NCBI GenBank assembly: GCA_017394925.1 | Contig: JAFPWQ010000035.1 | Location: 1 to 5,595, forward strand | Source: Synergistaceae bacterium | Lineage (GTDB): Bacteria; Synergistota; Synergistia; Synergistales; Aminobacteriaceae | Direction: 5' to 3' | DNA length: 5,595 nucleotides | In this document: positions 1-5,427 of the stretch, in pieces | How positions within the stretch are numbered: the stretch's first letter is position 1 | Layout: each line of letters opens with the position of its first letter | Position numbers and translations under genes: made by a program | Notes under the pieces: generated by a model | Told to the model about the DNA's origin: nothing | What the model saw: only the letters and a program-made list of their open reading frames with translations | The model's database searches: none

Positions 1-185
1 CCGAATACTACCCAGATAATCATTGCGGCCTGAATCTCTTCTATCCATGTGAACGGTGAGCCGATAATATAGCGCGCAATTACTCCTGCAAATGTCAGTG
101 CAACGAGAACGCACATAGCTACAGATGCAATTACGACATCGATATTCAGCAATAAGACTTTCCAGTTTAATTTGTTGTTTTCCAT
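1..185 (-). CDS. dctQ: TRAP transporter small permease (DctQ), N-terminal part
   Basis: Partial gene running off the left edge; 61 complete codons are visible. The protein would be the small membrane subunit of a TRAP transporter, which pairs with the large permease DctM to carry a solute delivered by the periplasmic protein DctP, driven by a sodium or proton gradient. The visible part starts MENNKLNW, has one hydrophobic segment at about residues 12-37, then the family-typical stretch RYIIGSPFTWIEEI at 38-51 (Arg-Tyr, Ser-Pro, Trp, Glu-Glu), then the start of a second hydrophobic segment (IIWVVF). The ATG at 185 is supported by a GGAGG ribosome site at 191-195, 5 bases upstream. It follows dctP by 66 bp with a terminator-like hairpin between them. 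The family call rests on this motif and the dctP neighbour; the substrate cannot be told. Confidence 0.9.
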   Translation of the reverse strand, partial: MENNKLNWKVLLLNIDVVIASVAMCVLVALTFAGVIARYIIGSPFTWIEEIQAAMIIWVVF

Positions 186-200
186 GCTAACCTCCGTTAC

Positions 201-232
201 AAAAAAAGGATGACAGCGATAACTGCCACCCT
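201..232 (-). terminator. intrinsic terminator-like hairpin between dctP and dctQ
   Basis: Read on the minus strand, AGGGTGGCAG (232-223) pairs over all 10 positions, two of them G-U, with CTGTCATCCT (216-207) around a 6-base loop, and runs into seven T (207-201). This has the form of a Rho-independent terminator. It lies after the dctP stop and before the dctQ ribosome site, inside what should be one TRAP operon. A partial terminator or an mRNA-stabilising 3' end here would give more binding protein than permease. The structure is seen in the sequence; the attenuation role is inferred. Confidence 0.8.
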
Positions 233-251
233 GATTTTAATTTTGCAAGTT

Positions 252-1256
252 TTACTTCGTTGCTATTGCGTGAACTGTATCATAGAGATTTTCAGTCCAG
301 CCGAGAATCTTTGACGCGTTCTTGAAGAAAGGCTGTGCGGCATTAATCCATTCGGCTTTTTCTTCGGGCGTAAGCTCATGAATCGTTACTCCTGCTTTGA
401 GCATTCCTGCTTCTGCTTCGGCTGTCTTCTGGTCATAGAGCTTATTGTTATACAGTCCGGCCTCGTCTGCACATTCCATGAGAATCTTCTGGTGTTCGGG
501 CGTTAATGTCGTGAAGAAACTCTCGCCGCAGATCCACATTGATGTTGCGAGAATATGCTCATTCTTGACGAGATACTTCGCTACTTCCTGGAATGAACGG
601 TTATACAGTGATGATATTGGGTTCTCGACAGCGTCAATCGTACCGCCGCTCATGGCCTGATAGACTTCACCCATGTCCATACCTACGGGAGTTGAGCCGA
701 GAGATTCAAAGCTCTTAATCGAAAGTTCATTTGACGACACACGAAGCTTTAAGCCTTTCTTCAGGTCTGAAGGTGTATGTACGGGTTTGATTGAGAGAAT
801 ATCTCTTGCGCCGTAAATCCAGTTTGACGTGAGAACACGAATTCCTCCTGCGGCGGCTAACTTGTCGCATAAATCTTTATACCAGTCGCTTGCAAGAACT
901 TTCCATAATTGATTCCAGTCCTCGAAAGCATAAGGCGCATAGAAGAATCCGAAATCCTTAACGCCGTATTCAGCGAGGAATGCACCGTCAGCAACCGTGA
1001 TAATATTTTCGCCGATGAGCATCTGGTCAATCAGATCATTCTTCTTGCCGAGAGTGGAATTCGGGAACAGCTTTAACTCGATTGCTCCGCCGGATTTCTC
1101 TTCGACAAGTTTCTTCCATTGTTCGACAGCAAGATGTGCGGGTTCAGTTACTGCATTCTCATAGCCGACGTTAATGACTACAGGAGCAGCCTGCGAGACA
1201 GAACACATAATCAATGATACGAATACGAACGCTAACATAAACTTACAGAACTTCAT
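252..1256 (-). CDS. dctP: TRAP transporter substrate-binding protein, DctP family
   Basis: A 334-residue periplasmic solute-binding protein that captures an organic acid-type ligand and delivers it to the DctQM permease. Residues 1-23 form a secretion signal: basic start MKFCKF, hydrophobic core to about 18, and a likely signal peptidase I site after VSQA. Cys18 is preceded by Met, so a lipoprotein site is unlikely. DctP-family landmarks are visible: the 'LFPNSTLGKKNDLIDQ' region (63-78), Arg151 in YGARD, the TPSDLKKGLKLRV block with Arg172 (the usual carboxylate-contacting Arg of the family), and MGEVYQAMSGGTIDAVENP (195-213). The length is normal. The ATG at 1256 has AAAGGA about 12 bases upstream and gives the signal peptide directly. 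A good extended -10 promoter lies just upstream, so dctP probably heads the TRAP operon. The ligand (for example dicarboxylate, sialic acid or keto acid) cannot be assigned from sequence alone. Confidence 0.94.
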   Translation of the reverse strand: MKFCKFMLAFVFVSLIMCSVSQAAPVVINVGYENAVTEPAHLAVEQWKKLVEEKSGGAIELKLFPNSTLGKKNDLIDQMLIGENIITVADGAFLAEYGVKDFGFFYAPYAFEDWNQLWKVLASDWYKDLCDKLAAAGGIRVLTSNWIYGARDILSIKPVHTPSDLKKGLKLRVSSNELSIKSFESLGSTPVGMDMGEVYQAMSGGTIDAVENPISSLYNRSFQEVAKYLVKNEHILATSMWICGESFFTTLTPEHQKILMECADEAGLYNNKLYDQKTAEAEAGMLKAGVTIHELTPEEKAEWINAAQPFFKNASKILGWTENLYDTVHAIATK

Positions 1257-1296
1257 GTTATGCTACATCCTTTCAATAATTTTTTGGGATGTGCGA

Positions 1297-1305
1297 ATTA
1301 TATCA
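1297..1305 (-). promoter_or_regulatory. extended -10 promoter for dctP
   Basis: The minus strand reads TGATATAAT, a perfect extended -10 element (TGnTATAAT). It predicts a start near 1290 and a 5' UTR of about 34 bases before the dctP ATG at 1256, which contains the AAAGGA ribosome site. No good -35 box is seen 16-18 bp upstream, which extended -10 promoters can do without. It sits only 5 bp past the stop codon of the upstream gene, so dctP is probably transcribed independently of it. Confidence 0.55.
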
Positions 1306-1309
1306 TCAT

Positions 1310-1981
1310 TCACGAATACACGCGCCACGTTAAGCCCTCACATAACCATGTGCTGCCTCCTGCTGAAATATGAGCCTCGATTATTCGCGAATCAGATTCG
1401 TGAGTGATTACTGGTGATACGAGATGAGTTATGCCCATGCGTGAAAATATTTCGGGAACTGCAGGTATTCCCGGCCCCTGAAGAAAGCAACCGTTCTTTT
1501 CGCGCAGGATATTCTGAGTCGATAACAGCCAGCGGTCTCTTATTGCCTCTGGAGACAACCATACCCATTCGGCCTCGCGTACACCTCTTGAGAATTCATC
1601 CTGAGTGTAACATTCATTTCTGCCTGCGCACCTGTCATCGAATATTGCGATCCGCCAGCCCCATTCACGCATGAAGGGAATCATATCGCGTTCATATCCC
1701 AATACTGCAACTTTGTCCCCTCTTGCACAGGTCATCATTGCATCAAGGGGTAGTCCTGAGTCATTCACGAACGGCACAAGAAGAGAACATGCTGCACTTG
1801 CTGCGGCGAATTCCTGCGGGAACGGTGAGACATAAAGAGCTGCTAATTCTTTAAGCGTTGAAGTGATTAATGCCTCCGTGTGAACCTGCCTTGATGTGTG
1901 CGGCTCCTTCATTGAGTCAGGCACAAAGCCGGTGTTATATCTTCCGTCTTCAGTGAGAATAAAGCTAGCGTGCCAGCCCAA
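1310..1981 (-). CDS. DUF4213/DUF364 family protein (putative heavy-metal chelation fold), start uncertain
   Basis: Cytosolic protein of at least 223 residues with no signal peptide or membrane segment. It resembles the DUF4213 plus DUF364 architecture: an enolase-N-like first part (GWHASFIL, GRYNTGF, then the helix QEFAAASAACSLLVPF at 56-71), followed by a Rossmann-like part with DKVAVLGYERDMIPFMREWG (89-108), a strand ending FDDR (114-117), and the typical late 'GP' turn QGPGIPAVPEIFSRMGITHLV. Pfam labels the family 'putative heavy-metal chelation'; its biochemical role is not established. The coordinates start at a TTG, the only canonical start available, but it has no ribosome site. The same frame stays open and looks coding (FFEDLSRIISTKRDSHISRLIL) back to 2059, directly after the tandem stops of the upstream gene, without an ATG, GTG or TTG. 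The real start is therefore probably upstream at a rare codon (ATT 2059 or ATC 2023), or the start has been lost. Family assignment is moderately sure. Confidence 0.72.
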   Translation of the reverse strand: MGWHASFILTEDGRYNTGFVPDSMKEPHTSRQVHTEALITSTLKELAALYVSPFPQEFAAASAACSLLVPFVNDSGLPLDAMMTCARGDKVAVLGYERDMIPFMREWGWRIAIFDDRCAGRNECYTQDEFSRGVREAEWVWLSPEAIRDRWLLSTQNILREKNGCFLQGPGIPAVPEIFSRMGITHLVSPVITHESDSRIIEAHISAGGSTWLCEGLTWRVYS

Positions 1982-2062
1982 TATTAAGCGTGAAATATGC
2001 GAATCACGTTTAGTGCTTATGATTCTGGATAAGTCCTCAAAAAATCTGCCCGATATAATTTA

Positions 2063-2851
2063 TTATTCTATCCTGAGTAATCTTTTGACTATATCATACA
2101 TTCTTGTCCAGTTTAAAATGCTTATTCCTAAACGGTAAAGCACATAAATGCCAAGATGAAATATATCCGTTTTTGATCTTCCGCAGCTCGTGTTGATGAA
2201 TGAAAAGTGTTTGTGATATTTTCTGCATAATTTACAGAAGTCATAGACGAAAGCAAAGTTTACATTACCAGATGATCTGTGAATCAGGTTTATATCGCAT
2301 ATGTAAATTTGCCCTCCATTAGTATTTGACTTAGTTCTCAGGCATGCTTCTGCGGCGTATAAGTGCCAGTTGTCGCAGACGGCATCATCAAACAGATAAT
2401 TTCTGAAATGCTCAGTGTATCCTCCGAAAAAACATTCATCTACTGTATCGCATTCCATAAAATCGCTTTCAAGACGATGTTTTCCTGCAAATATTAATTC
2501 TTCTGTTCTATTATCGATTTGTTTGATATTGGTGTAAGCTCTCTTAATATTGAACTTTACTCCAGCAACACCGAGAATATCATCACGTTTGATTCTGTCA
2601 AGATACGATACGAACTTCGCAAGCGTATCTGAATCCTGCAGTAATATATCCTGATGAGAATATATCACGTATTTAGTCTTCACGTCATTAATCACAGAAT
2701 TATACGCCGCAGCACATGACGTAAATCTTCCGTTGCCACTGTTATCAATCCCGATTAATTCATACGGACATGTCTGAGTTTTCAGTGTGTTCACGAAATC
2801 ATTGTATATAGCCTCATTGTTATAACAGCATACGATAGTTACTTCGCTCAT
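2063..2851 (-). CDS. GT2-like glycosyltransferase (StrF / Glyco_tranf_2_5 type)
   Basis: A 262-residue glycosyltransferase-like protein of the GT-A fold, expected to move a sugar from a nucleotide donor, probably for a cell-surface glycan. Donor and acceptor are unknown. Visible landmarks: N-terminal strand VTIVCCYNNE (4-13), IDNSGNG (35-41), AAAYNSVI (47-54), the metal-site-like YSHQDILL (64-71) taking the place of a DxD, GVAGVKF (94-100), VDECFFGG (137-144), the acceptor-side CDNWHLYAAEACLR (159-172) and LIHRSSGNV (189-197). This order matches the StrF-type GT2 subfamily. I choose ATG 2851 over GTG 2863 because AAGGAG (2863-2868) touches the GTG but lies 11 bases before the ATG, and MSEVTIV begins the fold exactly. 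It follows the ABC-F gene by 8 bp. It is AT-rich (33-35% GC in two 60-base lines counted by hand) and has 12 cysteines. It ends with tandem TAATAA. Confidence 0.82.
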   Translation of the reverse strand: MSEVTIVCCYNNEAIYNDFVNTLKTQTCPYELIGIDNSGNGRFTSCAAAYNSVINDVKTKYVIYSHQDILLQDSDTLAKFVSYLDRIKRDDILGVAGVKFNIKRAYTNIKQIDNRTEELIFAGKHRLESDFMECDTVDECFFGGYTEHFRNYLFDDAVCDNWHLYAAEACLRTKSNTNGGQIYICDINLIHRSSGNVNFAFVYDFCKLCRKYHKHFSFINTSCGRSKTDIFHLGIYVLYRLGISILNWTRMYDIVKRLLRIE

Positions 2852-2859
2852 GAATTCGA

Positions 2860-4752
2860 TCACTCCTTCAGTGCTTCAAGTTTAAGATTCAAATCTTCCC
2901 ATTCATCATATAAATCTTTAAGTTCTCTGTCAAGTTTATCACGCTCTATCATTAACTCCTGAATCCTCTGCGAATTCTTTAACGTCTCCGGCTCGCATAA
3001 TTCCCTGTCAATCTCTGCTATTCTCGTCTCATAATCCGCAATCTTCTTTTCTGACTGCGCAATCATCTTCTTAGTCTCTTTTATCTCACGCAGATTATTT
3101 TCATGCTTAACGGCTTTAACTTTCATGTTTGCTTTCACGTCTTCATGAGCACCTGCAATATTCTCTTCGCGCTTCTCAAGAAACCATGAGTAATTGCCTG
3201 GATAATCGTATAATCTGCCTTCGCGAATCTCTAATACTCTTTCAGCGAGGACATCAAGAAAATGGCGGTCATGTGAGACGATTAACAGCGTACCCTGATA
3301 TTTGAGCAGTGCACGTTCTACAATTTCACGAGTATTCTGGTCCAAATGATTCGTAGGTTCATCGAGAATCAAGAAATTCGTCTCCTCAAGCATGAGTTTA
3401 TACAGGGCTAATCTTGCCTTCTCCCCTCCAGATAAAACGCTTGCGGGTTTGTGAATATCATCACCTGAGAATAAGAACGCACCGAGTAAATTTCTTCGTT
3501 CAGCGTCATTAAGTTTCGATGATACACTTCTGGCCTCTTCCCACACTGTATGTGAATAATTGATATTATATGCGCTTTCCTGTGAGTAATACGAGAATTT
3601 CACGTTATGGCCATGCTTAACGCTTCCTGATGTCGGCTCTTCGTTCATGCTGAGTATGCGTAACAGCGTGGACTTTCCTGCACCGTTGACTCCCACAAGA
3701 GCAACACGTTCACCGCGATTAATCGTGAAATTGATTCCCTCAAAGACGTTTAACGCGCCGTAACTCTTCGAGAGATTCATTACCTTCAGAACTTCCCAGC
3801 CGCTTGGGTCTGCCTCAGGGATATTTATCTTCACGCTCTTATCATGCACGGATAATTCGATTCTCTCTATCTTCTCAAGCTGTTTAATCCTGCTCTGAAC
3901 CTGTGCTGCCTTCGTTGCCTTGTACCTGAATCGATTCACGAATGATTCTATCTTCTGAATCTTGAGCTTTTGATTCGCATATGCCTTTTCGAGTAACTCC
4001 CTGTTCTGCTCTTTGAGTTCAAGATATTCATCATAACCGCATGGATATAACGTGATAACTCCGTGTTCAAGGTCTGCGATATTCTCTGCGGTATTCTCAA
4101 GAAAGCGTGTATCATGTGAGACAGATACAACTGCTCCCTTATGTGTTCTCAGCCAGCCTTCAAGCCATTCCATTGATTCAGTATCAAGATGATTCGTAGG
4201 TTCATCGAGCAGTAACACATCAGGCGAAGACAATAACAATGCGGCCATAGCGATACGCATTTTCCAGCCGCCTGAAAAATCATGACAGTTTTTATTTTCA
4301 TCGCCTTTCACGAAGCCTAATCCATGAAGAACTTTCATTGCAATTGATTCAAACGCAAAGCCGCCGGAATTCTCAAAGCGTCTTTCAAGCCTCGAATGCT
4401 CCTGCAGCAGCTCTTCGTGATTCGCGTCTGAACGTGATAATTTCTCTTCTATGATTCTCAGTTTTGATTCTATTTCTGCAATGCCTGCTTTATGCTTTAG
4501 GTATTCGATTAACGGCACAGCTTCAAGTTCAACGAGGTCTTGCGGAAGATAACCGGCAGTGAGATTCTTTGAGCGTTCAATCACACCGTCATCGGGTTCA
4601 AGTTCACCCATGAGAACACGCAGTAATGTAGTCTTGCCTGCACCGTTAGGACCCACGATTCCGATTCGTGAGTTATCCGTGATCTGCAGATTAATATTCC
4701 TGAATATAATTTTTTCGCCGAATGAGAGTTTTAGATTCTTAATGTCTATCAT
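2860..4752 (-). CDS. ABC-F family ATPase, YdiF/YheS-like
   Basis: A 630-residue soluble protein with two ABC ATPase domains and no membrane segments, which marks ABC-F; members act on ribosomes (translation factors, or protection from antibiotics). Domain 1 has Walker A GPNGAGKTT (34-42), signature FSGGW (159-163), Walker B LLLDEPTNHLD (180-190) and switch SHD (212-214). The linker at about 240-300 carries the ABC-F interdomain region, including FVNRFRYKATKAAQVQSRIK. Domain 2 has GVNGAGKST (354-362), LSGGEKARL (440-448), LILDEPTNHLD (461-471) and a second SHD. The charged C-terminal tail (about 530-630) looks like the coiled coil of Uup/YdiF/YheS. FSGGW and the length favour the YdiF/YheS group over a dedicated resistance factor, but resistance cannot be excluded. 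ATG 4752 gives MIDIKNL; a GTG at 4758 would add two residues. No Shine-Dalgarno sequence precedes either. All catalytic motifs are intact. Confidence 0.93.
   Translation of the reverse strand: MIDIKNLKLSFGEKIIFRNINLQITDNSRIGIVGPNGAGKTTLLRVLMGELEPDDGVIERSKNLTAGYLPQDLVELEAVPLIEYLKHKAGIAEIESKLRIIEEKLSRSDANHEELLQEHSRLERRFENSGGFAFESIAMKVLHGLGFVKGDENKNCHDFSGGWKMRIAMAALLLSSPDVLLLDEPTNHLDTESMEWLEGWLRTHKGAVVSVSHDTRFLENTAENIADLEHGVITLYPCGYDEYLELKEQNRELLEKAYANQKLKIQKIESFVNRFRYKATKAAQVQSRIKQLEKIERIELSVHDKSVKINIPEADPSGWEVLKVMNLSKSYGALNVFEGINFTINRGERVALVGVNGAGKSTLLRILSMNEEPTSGSVKHGHNVKFSYYSQESAYNINYSHTVWEEARSVSSKLNDAERRNLLGAFLFSGDDIHKPASVLSGGEKARLALYKLMLEETNFLILDEPTNHLDQNTREIVERALLKYQGTLLIVSHDRHFLDVLAERVLEIREGRLYDYPGNYSWFLEKREENIAGAHEDVKANMKVKAVKHENNLREIKETKKMIAQSEKKIADYETRIAEIDRELCEPETLKNSQRIQELMIERDKLDRELKDLYDEWEDLNLKLEALKE
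2863..2868 (-). promoter_or_regulatory. ribosome binding site for the glycosyltransferase
   Basis: AAGGAG on the minus strand forms part of the last codons of the ABC-F gene (Lys-Glu before TGA). It is 11 bases from ATG 2851 and has no room before GTG 2863, which decides the start. Embedding it in the upstream gene suggests translational coupling. Confidence 0.7.
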
Positions 4753-4758
4753 GCACAC

Positions 4759-4787
4759 ATACTATCACATGTGAACGCGCATGAAAA
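4759..4787 (-). promoter_or_regulatory. possible promoter of the ABC-F gene, giving a leaderless or near-leaderless mRNA
   Basis: Between the hsp20 terminator and the ABC-F ATG the best match is TTTTCA (4787-4782), a 17-bp spacer, and TAGTAT (4764-4759) preceded by TG in the extended -10 position. Each box matches consensus at 4 of 6 bases. The predicted start falls about 7 bases downstream, at or next to the ATG at 4752. A perfect 10-bp palindrome TCACATGTGA (4765-4774) fills the downstream part of the spacer and could be an operator. The -35 overlaps the T-tract of the terminator. This is inference from weak boxes. Confidence 0.35.
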
Positions 4788-4815
4788 AACCGCAGCCCTG
4801 TGTTTAAGACTGCGG
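4784..4815 (-). terminator. intrinsic terminator of hsp20
   Basis: On the minus strand CCGCAGTC (4815-4808) pairs with GGCTGCGG (4797-4790), with one G-U, around a 10-base loop, followed by six T (4789-4784). It begins about 20 bp after the hsp20 stop and separates hsp20 from the ABC-F gene. Confidence 0.9.
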
Positions 4816-4834
4816 CGTGAATTTCGATTTGCGT

Positions 4835-5284
4835 TTATGCTTCTGCTGTAATGCTTACTTTCTTGTGTGCTTTGTCCTGACTCTTTTCGGCAACTTCAAC
4901 CGTCAAAACTCCGTTCCTGAATGCTGCCTTTGCGCTTTCGGGGTCAGCTTCAACTGGGAATGATATGACGCGTTCAACTTTACCGTAACTTCTTTCACTC
5001 CTGAAATAACTTTTATCCGGGTCGCCTTCTTTTGATTCGCTCTTCTTCTCTGCTGATAACGTCAGCCTGTCTGAATACACATGAAGGTCTACATTTTCAG
5101 GAGCAATTCCGGGTAATTCTGCCTCAACAAAAATTTTTCCGTCCTTGCGATACAAATCTACTTTTGTTCCGAAACCTGAAAAATTATCGTCAAAGAATGG
5201 TGATGCAAATCCTCTCGTGAAACTGTCAATTATGCTTTCAGGATCCATCATTCTCATCATAGGATAAAATCTCTCTCTTGCCAT
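4835..5284 (-). CDS. hsp20: small heat-shock protein, Hsp20/alpha-crystallin family
   Basis: A 149-residue cytosolic chaperone that binds unfolding proteins without ATP and usually forms oligomers. The N-terminal arm (1-40) is Met-, Phe- and Arg-rich (RERFYPMMRMMD, FASPFFDD), typical of the flexible arm of the family. The alpha-crystallin domain runs from about VDLYRKDGKIFVEAELPG (42-59), through NVDLHVYSDRLTLSAEKK (64-81) and SERSYGKVERVISFP (96-110), to the diagnostic AFRNGVLTV (121-129). The tail VSI (143-145) is an IxI-type motif for subunit contacts. ATG 5284 is chosen because AAGGAG (5295-5300) lies 10 bases upstream; an in-frame TTG at 5293 is too close to that site. It has its own promoter region and terminator, so it is probably transcribed alone. 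Stress induction is likely from the family; neither a CIRCE element nor a clear sigma-32 promoter is visible. Confidence 0.95.
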   Translation of the reverse strand: MARERFYPMMRMMDPESIIDSFTRGFASPFFDDNFSGFGTKVDLYRKDGKIFVEAELPGIAPENVDLHVYSDRLTLSAEKKSESKEGDPDKSYFRSERSYGKVERVISFPVEADPESAKAAFRNGVLTVEVAEKSQDKAHKKVSITAEA

Positions 5285-5294
5285 AGTAATCAAT

Positions 5295-5300
5295 CTCCTT
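5295..5300 (-). promoter_or_regulatory. ribosome binding site of hsp20
   Basis: AAGGAG on the minus strand, 10 bases before ATG 5284. It rules out the in-frame TTG at 5293, which would leave one base of spacing. It is not paired with any obvious upstream CTCC or U-run, so no SD-masking RNA thermometer is apparent. Confidence 0.8.
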
Positions 5301-5313
5301 CGTTATATTTTCA

Positions 5314-5340
5314 TGTGAGCTTCTTTATTTCTCCCTCACA
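5314..5340 (-). repeat. inverted repeat in the hsp20 5' UTR
   Basis: TGTGAG (5340-5335) and CTCACA (5319-5314) on the minus strand form a perfect 6-bp inverted repeat around a 15-base purine-only or A/U loop. It lies just after the predicted transcription start and before the ribosome site. It could be a 5' stabilising hairpin or a repressor site. The structure is seen; the role is a guess. Confidence 0.45.
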
Positions 5341-5349
5341 ACGCAGGAA

Positions 5350-5355
5350 ATTATA
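5350..5355 (-). promoter_or_regulatory. -10 box of the hsp20 promoter
   Basis: A perfect TATAAT on the minus strand, predicting a start near 5343 and a 5' UTR of about 58 bases. The hexamer at the -35 position (ATATGA, 5378-5373) matches the housekeeping consensus at only 2 of 6 bases, which suggests help from an activator or another contact. Confidence 0.55.
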
Positions 5356-5356
5356 C

Positions 5357-5397
5357 TACTGACTTTGGTTAATCATATCGTAACAATTACTGACTTT
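5357..5397 (-). promoter_or_regulatory. 10-bp direct repeat flanking a short inverted repeat, candidate operator of hsp20
   Basis: AAAGTCAGTA occurs twice on the minus strand, at 5397-5388 and 5366-5357, 31 bp start to start (about three helical turns). The downstream copy lies in the promoter spacer one base from the -10 box; the upstream copy lies just behind the -35 position. Between them GTTA-N9-TAAC (5368-5384) is a small inverted repeat. This arrangement suggests a regulator binding one face of the DNA. It does not match CIRCE or any operator I can name. Confidence 0.45.
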
Positions 5398-5427
5398 TTG
5401 ATTAAGAATGACTAAATATTTTTCAGG

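Noticed and set aside
445..660. Plus-strand open frame opposite dctP
   Set aside because: Antisense shadow of a well-supported gene, with no ribosome site or recognisable domain; the other plus-strand frames (1174-1407, 1414-1674, 1896-2138, 4559-4774, 5032-5220) fail in the same way.
1196..1256. Lipoprotein signal on DctP at Cys18
   Set aside because: The residue before the Cys is Met rather than Gly, Ala or Ser, and a good signal peptidase I site follows at VSQA.
2852..2863. GTG start for the glycosyltransferase, adding four residues
   Set aside because: The AAGGAG site overlaps this GTG, leaving no spacing, and the fold begins at MSEVTIV from ATG 2851.
3948..4130. 60-residue minus-strand frame inside the ABC-F gene
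   Set aside because: Lies wholly within the ABC-F linker-coding region in another frame, is basic and low in information, and has no start signal.
5285..5293. TTG start for hsp20, adding MIT
   Set aside because: One base from the ribosome site; ATG 5284 has proper spacing and gives a normal MARERF start.
5314..5384. CIRCE element (HrcA operator) upstream of hsp20
   Set aside because: GTTA-N9-TAAC has the N9 spacing but none of the conserved TTAGCACTC and GAGTGCTAA arms.
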